Shown here: positions 36,089 through 48,059 of the stretch, one piece after another
Layout of the letters: each line of letters starts with the position of its first letter
Position numbering within the stretch: position 1 is the stretch's first letter
Origin: Aegilops tauschii subsp. strangulata
Taxonomy: Eukaryota > Streptophyta > Magnoliopsida > Poales > Poaceae
Reading direction: 5' to 3'
Assembly (NCBI RefSeq): GCF_002575655.3
Contig: NC_053037.3
Location: forward strand, 507,292,544 to 507,356,543
DNA: 64,000 nucleotides
Notes under the pieces: model-generated
What the model saw: the letters and a program-made list of their open reading frames with translations, nothing else
Database searches by the model: none
What the model was told of the DNA's origin: nothing
Program-made: the position numbers and the translations under genes

Positions 36089-37838
36089 TGAAGGAAATAT
36101 GCCCTAGAGGCAATAATAAAGTTGTTATTTTATATTTACTTATATCATGATAAATGTTTATTATTCATGCTAGAATTGTATTAACCGGAAACTTGATACA
36201 TGTGTGGATACATAGACAAAACACCGTGTCCCTAGTAAGCCTCTACTAGACTAGCTCGTTAATCAAAGATGGTTAAGTTTCCTAACCATAGGCATGTGTT
36301 GTCATTTGATGAACAGGATCACATCATTAGGAGAATGATGTGATGGACAAGACCCATTCGTTAGCTTAGCATTATGATCGTTCAGTTTTATTGCTATTGC
36401 TTTCTTCATGTCAAATACAGATTATGCAACTCCCGGATACCAGAGGAATGCCTTGTGTGCGATCAAACGTCACAACGTAACTGGGTGATTATAAAGATGC
36501 TCTACAGGTATCTCCGAAGGTGTTCGTTGAGTTGGCATAGATCGAGATTCGGATTTGTCACTCCGAGTATCGGAGAGGTATCTCTGGGCCCTCTCGGTAA
36601 TACACATCATAAGAAGCCTTGCAGGCAAAGTGACTAATGAGTTAGTTGAAGGATGATGTATTACGGAACGAGTAAAGAGACTTGCCGGTAACGAGATTGA
36701 ACTAGGTACGAAGATACCGACGATCGAATCTCGAGCAAGTAACATACCGATGGACAAAGGGAATAACGTATGTTGTCATAACGGTTCGACCTATAAAGAT
36801 CTTCGTAGAATATGTAGGAGCCAATATGATCATCCAAGTTCCGCTATTGGTTATTGACCGGAGAGGTGTCTCGGTCATGTCTACATAGTTCTCGAACCCG
36901 TAGGGTCCGCACGCTTAACGTTCGATGACGAATTAGTATTATATGAGTTATGTGATTTGGTGACCGAATGTTGTTCGGAGTCCCAGAAGAGATCACGAAC
37001 ATGACGAGGAGTCTCGAAATGGTCGAGAGGTAAAGATTGATATATAGGACGATGGTATTCGGACACCGGAAGTGTTCCGGAGGGTACCGGGTACATATCG
37101 GGTCACCGGAAGGGGTTCCGGGCACCCCCGACAAAAGATATGGGCCGTATGTGCCAAGAGGGGAAACGTAGCAGCCACCAGGGGCTGTTGCGCCCCTCAT
37201 ATGGGCCGCACCAGAGGAGAAGGAAAGAGGGGAAGGGAGAAGGAAAGGGGGGGATTCGGCCTCCCCCTTCCTTCCCTCCTCCCTCCTCTTTCCTTCCCCC
37301 TCCGGTAAATAAGGAAGGGGGGCGCCGGCCATAGGAAGGCCCCAAGTAGGATTCGGCCTACTTGGGCGCCCCCTTGGCTGCCTCCCCTCCCTCCACCCCC
37401 CCCCCCCCACCTATATATATGTGGGAGGGCGCCTCTAGCACATCTGAACTATTGCATAGCCGTGTGCGATGCCCCCCTCCACCGTTTACTCACACGGTCA
37501 TATCTTCGTAGTGCTTAGGTGAAGCCCTGCGCGGATCAATTCACCATCACCGTCGTGCTGACGGAACTCATCTACTTCCTCGACATCTTGCTGGAGCAAG
37601 AGGACGAGGGACGTCATCGAGCTGAACGTGTGCAGAACTCGGAGGTGACGTACGTTCAGTACTTGATCAGTCGGAGCTAGAAGAAGTTCGACTACATCAA
37701 CCACGTTGTCAAACGCTTCCGCTTACGGTCTACGAGGGTACGTAGACACACTCTCCCCCTCTCGTTGCTATGCATCTCCTAGATAGATCTTGCGTGAGCG
37801 TAGGAATTTTTTGAAATTGCATGCTACGTTACCCAACA
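36089..37838 (+). mobile_element. 3' LTR of Angela-2
   Basis: The LTR starts TGAAGGAAATATGCCC after the polypurine tract and ends ACCCAACA at 37838 (1750 bp). It shows TATATATA near 37413. It is clearly diverged from the LTRs of Angela-1 in the central and promoter-distal part, so it belongs to another subfamily. The next bases GAATT are a candidate target duplication whose partner is not in the window. Confidence 0.92.
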
Positions 37839-38990
37839 GAATTTATGAGGGGATCAAAATAATTGAATAATTTATTTCTATAAAAAGAACAAATTTGGAT
37901 GAAAAGTGCTACGTGTTGTTGCTCCCGGTCATGAAATTTGGAGTCGTGGCACTTTGGAAGGGGCAGCACTCTCCGTGCCCTATGGATCAAGCACGACTTA
38001 CAACGACACTTCCTCATGGACCATAGGTCTGAAAGTGCATATAATCCAAAAGATGGATTTGGTAATTCATGTCAACATATCTCAAACAACTAATGATTCT
38101 TCAAAGTATATTTTAGAAAAAAATTATTTTAGGTACAACATTGGAATGCAAGGTGACCCCTAAAAAAGCTTGAAGACAAGTGTTGGATAAGCCAAAGGTT
38201 TCTACATTATCATTTTAGTAATCCAAGATCACATTGAGCATTTGTAGGCGTTTCACATGGACTATTAGAGCATGTGACCAAATAAATTGAATTTAAATTT
38301 GAAATACTTTACTTGGAAACTTTATGTTTGGATTATAATATTTATATTTAAGTTAGTATTGCATAAGAATATTTATCTTTGAATCGTTGATGCATTGTGG
38401 TATTGATCTTTGATTATTTTCAATATTCAGATAAAATATGACTTAGAAAAAAAAAGAGGAAGGGCGGATATTTGAAGGATACTGTTGAATGGCCTCCGAT
38501 CGTACGGATGTTCATGAACATTTGAGGGTGTCCGAATAAGGAAGGTTATTGGAGATGCCCTAAGTTAGGTTTCGCTTAAAGTACACATTAAACCAGAATT
38601 GGTCAAAACCTATCAACATGTGATCTAATTTGAAATCCATGAGAGAAAACCCATAAAAAACCTAGTGAAATTTTACTCTAACCTTTGTAAGGGGTACCAC
38701 TTTACTAATAATTTTATTTTTTATTAAAATTGTAATTTTATTTTGCATTGTCAAAAAAAAATGTATGAATGAGAAGTTCGAACGAAGGCTGTGATTGACT
38801 AGGCCCATTTAATAGACAAGGGCCAAAATTTCAATGACCCTCCTATAGGGTGCGCATATGTCTCAACCAGAGGGAGCGTACCATCTCTCGCCTCCGCGCC
38901 ATGTGGTAGTGGGCCAGCCCTTTATTGCTACAAAGGTACATCCATTTTGTTTGTTTCATTTTTTTTGTTCTTTTAACTATTGTTTGTATT
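37839..38990. other. Unassigned intergenic DNA
   Basis: I recognise no gene and no complete element here. A short phrase GGAGATGCCCTAAG near 38552 looks like the end of a DNA transposon, but no matching partner end was found. Confidence 0.5.
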
Positions 38991-39751
38991 CCAGAAAAAT
39001 ATAATTATTTTAAAATTACTTTCCTTAAAATATTTAAAAGCGTTCATTGCATACTTTCAAAAATTTCAAGTAGTGTTAAAATAATGTCCGTGCAACAATA
39101 AAAATAATACTGATAGCACCAAAAATAATAATTTCATGACATTTAATATTGTTCGTGTGTGTCAAAGATATGTCCGTGACATTTTATAAAACTTTAACAC
39201 GATATAAAACTTATTTCACATAGTTTAAAATTTTGATTCGTACAGTTCACAAATAATTTTTGTAACAATTTTTCAACTTTTATACGACTTAAAATAAATT
39301 TTTATGTGGTTTAAAAAAGAATGTTTTGAACAATTCACAAGTTGTTCAACGTGTATTTGAAAATGTTTAACATTTATTTTAAAACAATTCAAACATGTAT
39401 TTGAAAATTTGTTTATGAAATGTAAAAATTGTTCCATGAATTTTGTAAATCTTTCGTACCATTCAAAAAAATGTTGCAAGTGTATTTAAAAATATTTGGC
39501 TTGTATTACAAAAATGTTCAAAACATGTATTTGAAAACATATTCCTCATGTATCTGAAAAATGTTTGACTTGTATAAGAAATCCATGTGTATTTTAAAAT
39601 TTACAGTGCGTATCAAAAATAGAAGACATGTATTGAAAAAGAAGAGGCAAAGGAAAAGGACAAACGGTTATACAATTTCAAGAAAATGTTCAAGTAATTT
39701 ATATCATTGTTTCGTATGATTAAAAAAATGTCCTACGTGTATTTTGAAATA
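38990..39751. repeat. AT-rich ATGTATTTGAAAA-type minisatellite arm, left of the Helitron
   Basis: Degenerate repeats of the words ATGTTCAAAACATGTATTTGAAAA and ATTTGAAAATGTT fill this stretch. The array continues beyond the Helitron at 42705, so the Helitron split it. No coding sequence. Confidence 0.6.
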
Positions 39752-41739
39752 CTAGCACAAGGCCCGTGCGTTGCAACGGGGCATATAAATTTTAGTGGTT
39801 TGACATTATGTTATAGCACAAAAGACCATGCGTTACAGCGAATACAAAATAAATAAGCGTGTGGTTACAAACCTGAAAATTATTTTACCAATCAAACAAC
39901 TTCTATTATTTGGTGGTTCAAATGAATGGTGTCAAATACACATCAACATTGTCAACTAATAGAATTTGCAAATAATGCCAGCTCAGTAGTCATGTGGCAT
40001 GTTCCCAATTGCAACAGAGAAGATTCTATTTTAGCTTGTTACACGAAATTTACATTTTTTTCTAGAAGAAATATTGCCTATAAATAAATTAAATAATAAT
40101 GATAAACTTTAGCACAATGCAATGGTTCATATTTTTTTAATTTAAGATGAAGGACATGAAAGAGAAAACGATGACCATACTAAGGCTACAGGAAAGGCAT
40201 ACAAAGCATATCATACAGTTATTATATAACACCACGCCTTTAGACATTTCCAAATATACAAAACATAAGGTACTGAATTCTTTTACATAGACTGATATGA
40301 CTCAAAAATACAATGGTCAATGAGAGAAAAAAAAAAGGCACAGGATTTTCTTTTGTACATCAATGCCAACTAAAAATAATAAGAATTGTAATTAAAGAAA
40401 AGTGACCAAAAAAACTGTTAAGAGCATTTGTCTTGCACTCTGACTCAATGTTTTGCTGGCACATTTCCTCATGAACAAATTTGCTTTACTAACCCTCCTA
40501 TAAAACTTTCAGCTGGATGTCAGTGCCACCGAACTACCCGCTCAATTGTAGGCTCAACTCCAACCAGCTCCATTCTAGGAATAGATGGATTTGTAGTTTT
40601 CGACTCCTACTTCAAAAAAGTTTGTTGGGCCTCTACTTTGAGTGAGAACCATACAGTCATACTGCAAACACATAAAAAGTAACGGTTGAAGTAATGCAGA
40701 ATAATATTCTCAAGTTTAATATACATAGGAAAATGAAAATATCATTATAACAAACAAGGAAAAAGGTTTATAAGTTCTATATTGATGCTCACAATGTCTC
40801 TATCCAGCTCAGAAAGTCATTTTACTTTTGAGAGCATCATCGATTTAATCTTTATTTTCTCAAGTGGATAACAATTCATCATTGTCACCAACTACACAAT
40901 AGGAAATGTGAATAAAAAGACTGCCTTAAGAATTAAGGGAGAAGTCCAGGGAAGTTTAACCCCCACTCTCAAATGAGGGATCCATGTGCTTACTTTGCTT
41001 TCCATGTAGCTTCAAAATAATGTATTACCTGTTGTAGATTTTACTCGTTCTCACTGCCATTCTACTGGAAATTCCACAAGGAAAATATATGCCTTCTTCT
41101 TTCATAGTAGTGAACGCTGGGTAATGAAAAAAGAACATGGTAAATTTACCTGAATATGTCCCACAAATATTTGTACGATGGATGTTAGTTTAACTCGAAC
41201 CAATTGCACTAATAAAATAGAACACTTAGAAAGAAGGTAAAATCAGCCTCAGCAACAACGACTTTCACTAAGTAGAAGTCTCCACTAATTAGACTGAAAT
41301 AGAGCCTAGTAAATTAATAGCCGATTGATATTTTTTGAGGTTTGGCGGCCATCTCTTTTTCTGTTCAGCTAGTACTATAACAAAATTCTGTAGATACCTT
41401 GGCAACAGTAGCGGAATCCTTAACACAAACCAGTAACCCAAGTACATGGTAGCTAAGAATATATAGGCGCTAACTTGGAGCAAGAGAACTCCTTTAGGTA
41501 TTACCATTATTATTGTCAAGCACATCTACCAGAATCTTTTTTTAAGGGAGAAACATGACAGTAGCCAATTTATTTAGTTCTCATCAGTAAATAAAAACAG
41601 GTACTAAAATAGTTATCCAGGAAGGGTAGCTTCCTAGTTGTAATCATACCTAATTGTAGAACTTCGGGTACGATTTAGTGTGAAGGACGCACCTTCTGAC
41701 CTCCTGACCTCCAGCCAGAACAATCAAATTGATCAACAT

Positions 41740-41870
41740 ATTGGATTGGCCTGCTTGGGACGTAGCTAGTAAGTCTAGCTATCTTGATTGGGACGTAGCT
41801 AGTAAGCCTCATGAAATCAATCCAGTGGCCTGCTTGGACGTAGCTAGTAAATCAATCTAGCCGAAAACGT
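41740..41870. repeat. Three copies of GACGTAGCTAGTAA in the Helitron
   Basis: The word GGCCTGCTTGGGACGTAGCT and its continuation AGTAA recur three times within 130 bp, with partly different spacers (near 41760, 41795 and 41835). Confidence 0.6.
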
Positions 41871-42229
41871 CCCAAGCACCAGGAGGAATCTGCTACTTAG
41901 TAATAAAATCGATCAGCAAAGATGGTATATGTTCAGATCTTGGAGAAGTATGGACAAATAGTTTATAGATAATCAATTTGTAGATTTCCTAGCTTATGCA
42001 GAAATACAATACATCATCTATCCAGGACCGGGAAGCAACACTAAATTATGGCATGATATCATTCACTTCTTTTTGTTGCCAATGAATACTAAATTGACCA
42101 CTTGCTACTAACAAAACTGAGATTACCAGAAGCAGGTCCACCTGATCTCACGGCGCTCGTTCTGCCGCCACCACGAAGGCAAGATTGATCCACCGCCTAC
42201 AGGAATCCAAGGGAGAGGAGAGAAAGAGA

Positions 42230-42520
42230 GAATCGGTCGATGGATTCCGATCCGCCGTCCCGAACTCTACTTCCGCGCTCGCCCAACCTCGAGCGAGGTG
42301 GGTGCGCCGAGCGGGGCGGCTGCGAGCGCGACCGGCGGCACGCTGCGGCGGCGGGGGCGGGCAACGCGCGACGGCGGCGGGCGGCGCGCGGTGAGGCGGC
42401 GCGGGGCGGGGCGGGGCAGGAGGTGGCGGCTGCAGAGGTGGGCGGCGAGCGGCAGCGGAGGACAAGGCGGGGTGGGGCTGGAGGTCGAGATGGGATCGAG
42501 GAGGCAGGCCGTGCGGTGGT
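42230..42520. other. GC-rich, CpG-rich segment inside the Helitron
   Basis: This 290-bp block is very rich in GCG and GGC, unlike the AT-rich surroundings. All six frames are open over much of it, which is a composition effect, and the predicted peptides are Pro/Arg/Ala-rich without a recognisable domain. It could be a captured first exon or CpG-island promoter, or a Helitron 5' signature. I cannot decide. Confidence 0.4.
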
Positions 42521-42704
42521 TGGGCTATTTTTTTTCCTTTCTCTCTCCAAACCGATTCGGGCTGACTTATGTTGAGGATTGCGGGTTGATTACTTAAAAC
42601 TTCAGGGGCTTTTCTGCAAAATTGCTGACGACGTACGACCAGAGGAGGTTGGACGAAACGTAAGAGGGGAGAGGGAACCTTACGTTTCTTTTAGATAGTA
42701 GAGA

Positions 42705-43700
42705 TAGAGATAGATATTTAACATGTATTGAAAAAATGTTCAAAACATGTATTTGAAAATTGTTCAACTTGTGTCAAAAAAATGTTCCACATGTATACGA
42801 AAAATGTACAACATGTGGAACAGGTAGACATGTATTGAAAAAAGAAAGAGGAAACAAGAAAAGAAGAAGGAAAGGATCTTTATACAATGTAAAAGAATTT
42901 TCATGTAATTTTGAAAAAAATTGTATCATTCAAAAACATGTTTCGCATTTGAATATATTCAAGAAAGTGATCAAAACATGTATTTGAATAAAGTGTTCAA
43001 CTTGTATCAAAAAATGTTCTACGTGTATTGAAAAAGCATACACATATTTAAAAAAGGAAAATAAGTAAGAAAGAAATAAAAAAACCAATGAAGCTCAAAG
43101 AATAGATAAACACACAGAAAACTGATGAAAACGTTAAAAACACATAATGAGTAAGAGAGAAAAAACAATGGAAACTAAAGAATATTGTAAAGAAAACGCA
43201 TAGAAGAAAAGAAAGAAAGAAAAAAGAAACAATGGAACTCAAAGAAAAGCGATGAAAATAGTAGAGAAATGCACAAAAAAGAAAGAAAGAAATGAAATGA
43301 AAAAAATTGGATATGTTAAATAAAACATACATGAAGGAAAAAAACATAAAAAACATTGAAAGCGAGGAAAATCGTAAAGAAAAACATGGAAAAGGGAAAA
43401 AAAGAAAAATAATGGAACCAGAAGTAAGCTGATAAAAATCGTAAAAACCATAGGAAAAGCAAGAAATAAAAAAATGTAAAGCAAAAGAAAATGATGAATG
43501 CGTTAAAGAAAGCACACAAAAAAAAGAAGGGGGAAACCCATGAAAACAGTAAAAAAAACACATGAAAGAAAGAAATAAAAAATGGAAACCGATGAAAATT
43601 AGCAAAAACGCATAGAAAGAAAGAAAGGGAAAAACTAATGACAACCAGAGAAAACTAAAGTAAACATAGAAAAAGAAAATAATAATATGAGAAAACAAGA
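42705..43700. repeat. AT-rich arm and purine-rich tract
   Basis: First come ATGTTCAAAACATGTATTTG repeats (42715-43040). Then about 600 bp follow in which the plus strand is almost pure A and G with AAAGAAA words (43060-43640). A 241-residue frame on the minus strand here is only the translation of this tract. A mirror-image pyrimidine tract lies at 44945-45180. Confidence 0.6.
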
Positions 43701-43714
43701 CCAGTCCTACGAGT

Positions 43715-44100
43715 AAACAACAAAGAAGAAGTAAACAACGTCGTACAATGACCAAATATGCGAGCGCAACCATGCAAATAAGAAACAGGCCAAACCAGTA
43801 ACAACTCGACGGGAAAACACTTGAGCCGAGACTATCATAGGAAGCGGGCTCGCATTAGGCAAGAAATAGCTTTTGACACATCAGACGTTTCTTTCAAATT
43901 TCTTTGTTTCTTAACAAGAAAGCCAGATAAAAGGACTAAGTCCAAAATCTAGATGACTATCAGCTCGGCCAAGACAAAAATGCCACATTAAACCACTCAA
44001 GTTAGGGTTGTTTGGTCAGGAACATAAATCCAATGGACTATTTTTTCCTTTTCATGGAGGAATATCTATTTTGGGGTGTGTCATCATAAATAAAATGATT
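43715..44100 (+). repeat. Module alpha, copy 1
   Basis: The block from GTAAACAACGTCGTACAATG to TTGGGGTGTGTCAT recurs at 47160-47430 (left part) and 48236-48610. No coding sequence is recognised in it. Confidence 0.6.
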
Positions 44101-44349
44101 TTTTTATTGAAAATGGGGACCCTATTTATTAGTAAAATACAAAGGGATGCAAATGATGTTTTTGGTAAACATAAGCCATACAAGAGATCGAGAGGCGAAG
44201 TTGTCTTTTACAAATCATGGGATCCAAAGTTTGATTCCACCATTTGTGGACGGCGCTTGCTAGGTCAAACTATCCATTCGTAATCTACTTTGGGTGTGGT
44301 AGTTTTTCACTCAACCGACAATCCCCTTCCCATTAAATAGCTTAAACGG

Positions 44350-44660
44350 AGTGTTACAAGCGACTTTTGTGAACTCCTATGATCAAGGATCAAAACAAAG
44401 CCCATACTAAAATACATAGCCGATCAAAAGCTCATCTTCTTCCGGGTGAACAATAAATTCAAATAAAATAGGAAAAACTGAAAATTTTGTACATCAAATA
44501 TGACGAGGTTTTCTATCTGCGTGTTATGAAAATATGACACTTTTTTCTGCGAGAGGTTTTCTATGTACGTGTCTAGAGCTCCTCTCATGCTATATCGCCA
44601 TGAAATTTAGCACACACCTTGAAAACATGTGCATATTTGGTTCCAAAATATTTTATTTTA
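44350..44660 (+). repeat. Module beta, copy 1
   Basis: A block with GTGTTACAAGCGACTTT near its start and ATATCGCCATGAAATTTAGC near its end. Related copies lie at 47650-47840 and, in triplicate, at 49880-50410. Confidence 0.55.
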
Positions 44661-44834
44661 TTTTTTTGCGTTCCACAGGAGCATATGCTCTTGTGCACCG
44701 AACATCAAAGCCCATACCATATTTAGTTTGGGCCATATTATGTGCGAGCGCTATATCTCGCATTAAGCGAGACGATAGGAGTTTCAGGCCAGCCCAGTAG
44801 CGACTTTAAGAGAAATGGAGATGAAAAACGGAGC

Positions 44835-44905
44835 TACCAGGACTCGATCCATGATGATAGCTAGCGCTGCTAACCAGTAAGCTAGCCTCGCCTTCGTGGA
44901 ATCCT
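44835..44905 (-). other. tRNA-like fragment (pol III A/B-box pattern)
   Basis: On the minus strand an A-box-like TAGCTTACTGGTTAGCAGCG is followed at normal spacing by a B-box-like GGATCGAGTCC. Acceptor and T stems do not pair well, so I do not call a gene. Confidence 0.3.
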
Positions 44906-44944
44906 ATAGGGCTCGACCTACTTAAGGGAATAGAGCCAGTTTTT

Positions 44945-45365
44945 CATAGGGTTTTCCGAGTTTTTTTCCCGGTTTTTCTTCGTTCTTGTCTCTATTTTCA
45001 CCGGTTTCGTTATTTCCTTTCTTTTTCTTTGGTTTTATTTATTTCTTTTCATGGTTCATATTGGTTTTTTCTTTTCTTTTTTCTTTTTTCTTTGTTTTGC
45101 TCTGGTTTTATTTGTTTCTTTCTCGGGTTTCAATGCCTTTTTGTTTGTTTTCCTCTTGGTTTTTCATTGTTTTTCTATATGTATTTTTGTTATATATCTA
45201 ACACACATTTAAAAAAATATAAGTTTAACATTTTTTGAATTCATGGTCAACATGTTTTCTATACACATTTTTTAAACATTTTTCAAACCCATGATTACAT
45301 TTTTCAAATACAAGGTTCACATTTTTGTTATGCATGGTCAACATTTTTTCTATACACAATTAATA
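44945..45365. repeat. Pyrimidine-rich tract and AT-rich arm, mirror of 42715-43640
   Basis: The plus strand switches to TTTCTTT and TTTTC words (44945-45180) and then to CATTTTTCAAATACA-type repeats (45215-45365). These are the inverted form of the left arm. Confidence 0.55.
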
Positions 45366-45689
45366 TTTTGGAAGATTTTCCAAGTATAAATAAATGTAAA
45401 AAATACAAGCAAAATAGCGAATCAGAAAACAGAAAAAGCAACCTGTAGCCTCCCACGCAGCTAGGCCGGCCCATCTTGAGCTCCCCGACACGAGGCTTCT
45501 CTCTGTCTCGCTCAGAGCGTGACAGGGGGCTCTCCATATTCGAGACCTCCTATAGTCCTATTCGGCGCTTTAAGCGCCGGTTGGGGCTACTGGCGCTCGC
45601 TAGCGACGCGTAGCAGCCCGGCCCAGTAACCTGCTCGAAAAGGAAACGTGAAGAAAAATAAATCAACCGTAATCGAAATTTAGGACCGC

Positions 45690-45768
45690 TGGGAATCAAA
45701 CTCGGCACCGCAACATTGACAGCCTAACGCATTAACCACTAGACCAAATTACTTTTGTTGTGCTACTA
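45690..45768 (-). other. Decayed tRNA-like sequence, tRNA-Asp-like
   Basis: On the minus strand GGTCTAGTGGTTAATGCG (A box) is followed by an anticodon-like CTGTCAA and a B-box-like GAGTTTGATTCCC. The overall plan suits a decayed tRNA-Asp(GTC), but the stems are imperfect. Confidence 0.35.
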
Positions 45769-45829
45769 CAAGAAAACAATGTAGTTAACCTTTCGTTTAG
45801 TCAAACATTAACGTATACCCAATATAAAT

Positions 45830-46160
45830 TATCTGAAAAAAGAAAACATAAATTTGAAAACAAGCTCATGGATTTTGAAAATTGTTCATCCATTAACAAA
45901 AGTTCACAAATTTGAAAAAAATGTTCATCAACTTTGAAAAAACGTTCATCAATTATGAAAAAAGTTCATCAATTTTGAAAAATAGTTCACAAATGTTATA
46001 AAAGTCCATTGATTTTGGAAATATGTTCATTAATTTTGAAAATAATTCATTGATTTGGAAAATGAGTTCATTAATTTTAGAAAAGTTCATTTTTAATAAA
46101 ATCATCAAATTTAAAAAATCATCATTTTTTAAAATTTCACTTATTTTGAAAAGTTCATCG
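45830..46160. repeat. AT-rich array of GTTCATCAATTTTGAAAA words
   Basis: Degenerate tandem words of about 20-25 bp. It resembles the arms of the module at 42715-45365 and precedes a purine-rich tract at 46190-46250. No gene. Confidence 0.6.
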
Positions 46161-46955
46161 AATTTGAGAAAGTTCAAGCATTATAAAAAAGAAGGAAAAG
46201 TGAAGAAAAGCAAACAAAGATTAAAAAACAGAAAAAAAAGGAAAAACAAACTTAAAACCGGTCAACCAGGGGCATTCCGCGTTCTGGAAAACAATGAAAC
46301 AAAGGAAAAGAAGTGAGAAATCACAAGCGCCATGTTGTCGGGTTCGATTCTTGACGAGCGCACCTTTCTTTTGCAGTTTACTAGAAAAAGGAAAAATAAA
46401 TAAAATGGGTTGGCCCGACGCACGGGGTTTGTGCGGCTGTTTGTGAAAACAACTAAAACTGGCCCCATAGCTTCTTCCATGCATTCGCTGCGCCGGCCGA
46501 GCAATTACACTGAAAAAGGTGCTCAGTTCTATCTAGCTTGAATTTGAGAAAGTTCAAGCATTATAAAAAATAAGGAAAAAGTGAAGAAAAAGAAACAAAG
46601 ATTTAAAAAAGAAAAAAGAAAAGGAAAAAACCAAACTAAAAACCGGTCAACCAGGGGCATTCCGTGTTCTGGAAAACAATAAAACAAAGGAAAAGAAGTG
46701 AGAAATCACAAGCACAACGTTGCCGGGTTTGATTCTTGACGAGCACACCTTCCTTTTGCAGTTTACCAAAAAAGAAAAAATAAATAAAATGGATCGGCCC
46801 AACGAGACGGGGTTTGTGCGCCTGTTTGTGAAAACAACTAAAACTGGCCCCAATTAGCTCAAAAAAAAATATAACTGGCCCCATAGCTTCTTCCATGCAT
46901 TCGCCGCGCCGGCCGAGCAATTACACTAAAAAAGTTGCTCAGTTCTATCTAGCTT
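46160..46955 (+). repeat. Tandem duplication of a 380-bp unit
   Basis: The sequence from AATTTGAGAAAGTTCAAGCA at 46160 to ATCTAGCTT at 46539 is repeated at 46540-46955. The second copy is longer because of a roughly 30-bp insertion near 46850. Each copy contains a B-box-like GGGTTCGATTC or GGGTTTGATTC (46340 and 46725). Confidence 0.75.
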
Positions 46956-47159
46956 GTTGGGTCGTGTTCAAAAAAAATCTGGGTCGTTGGGCCGAGATCA
47001 ATGAGAAATTTGCGTCTCGTGAAATGGGCCCAAAACAAAGAAAAAAATAAGAAGAGTTAAATCTCATGAAATCAGTCAAAAGAAAGGGAAAACTAATGGC
47101 AACAAAAGAAAACTAAATAAAACACACACAAAAAAATGAAAATCGGTCCAGCGAGTAGA

Positions 47160-47430
47160 CAACAAAGAAGTAAACACCACCGTACAGTGACTCACAGCGA
47201 CTGAACCAGTGAGTGCGACCAGTCAAGGAAGAACCAAGCCGACCCAGTAACAACTTGATGGGACAACCCGTGAGGTGAGATTATCATAGGGCTCTGCTCA
47301 CATTAGGCAACAAATAGCTTTTGGCAGATCATATGTATCCTTAATTATTTTTTGTTTCTTAATGGGGAAGCCAGATGAAATGACTAAGCCCAAAATCTAG
47401 ATGACTATCTACTGGACCAAGAAAAAAGGA
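47160..47430 (+). repeat. Module alpha, copy 2 (partial)
   Basis: About 230 bp nearly identical to 48236-48470, including GACTCACAGCGACTGAAC and TGATGGGACAACC. It leads into the decayed tRNA-Val copy. Confidence 0.7.
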
Positions 47431-47442
47431 GTAAAAAGAACA

Positions 47443-47516
47443 TGCCTTCGCCCGGGTTTGAGCCGGAGACCTCCTGTGTGTTAGACTGACGTGATAACCA
47501 ACTACACCACAAAACC
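47443..47516 (-). pseudogene. Decayed tRNA-Val(AAC) copy
   Basis: The 74-bp copy keeps the anticodon loop CTAACAC and the overall plan of the gene at 50913. It has a G-G mismatch in the acceptor stem, an A-A mismatch in the anticodon stem, and a damaged B box (GGCTCAAACC). A T5 run still follows its 3' end (47433-47437). About 150 bp of downstream flank is shared with the intact gene, so the whole block was duplicated. Confidence 0.75.
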
Positions 47517-47649
47517 ATCGATATCTCAAAGCAACGGAAATTTTACAAATATGAATGACCACCTTACCACAAGAAAATATATCAACAACAAGACAAGTTG
47601 ATTGTTTTACACATCTACCGACCCAAGTACCCAACCATAGCTGCGGTAC

Positions 47650-47840
47650 CTGCCAAAATACTATGACAATCAACACAAAGCCCATGAGAAAATCAATACT
47701 CACCTGCTTTCAAATAATCAATGCTCCAAAATCGAAAACTTTGAACTTTCTTAAAACTTTTAAAAAAATGTCTAGAGGTCCTCTGATGTCATATCGCCAT
47801 GAAATTTTGCACACACCTAGAAAACCTATGCATATTCAGT
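47650..47840 (+). repeat. Module beta, copy 2
   Basis: It contains CACCTGCTTTCAAATAATCA and ATATCGCCATGAAATTTTGC, matching the triplicated units at 49926-50410. Confidence 0.6.
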
Positions 47841-48059
47841 TCACAAAAATTACCTTTTTTGCTTTTATTGGTGTTATTATTCATCCATGGGAGCAAATAC
47901 TTGTGCACCAAAATGCCATCATCGAAGCTCTACCATATTTAGTTTGGGCCATATTATGCGGCAAATCCTATAGGACGCTCACTGCGTCGTAATGTCGACG
48001 CTTCGCATAGGGATATGCAAGTGAGCGATGCAGTGGGCCGGCCCATTATCTAGCGTTTG

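Larger units (their letters stand above)
39752..42704 (-). mobile_element. Non-autonomous Helitron
   Basis: On the minus strand the element starts TCTCTACTATCTAAAAG at 42704. It ends at 39752 in CTAG, preceded by the hairpin CCCGTTGCAACGCACGGGC, which is the usual grass Helitron 3' end. The flanking bases are A on the 5' side and T on the 3' side, as expected for insertion between A and T without target duplication. The host repeat resumes on both sides. No Rep/helicase gene is present in the 2953 bp. The interior has an unusual GC-rich block at 42230-42510 and possible captured fragments. Confidence 0.75.

Noticed and set aside
36844..37410. 188-residue and overlapping frames on both strands
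   Set aside because: They lie within the GC-rich part of the Angela-2 3' LTR and code for nothing recognisable.
42148..42597. Several overlapping frames of 70-117 residues on both strands
   Set aside because: They come from extreme GC content in the Helitron; peptides are Pro/Arg/Ala/Gly-rich and mutually overlapping.
43048..43773. 241-residue Phe/Leu/Ser-rich frame on the minus strand that looks like a membrane protein
   Set aside because: It is the translation of a long AAAGAAA purine tract; low complexity, open on neighbouring frames, no family resemblance.
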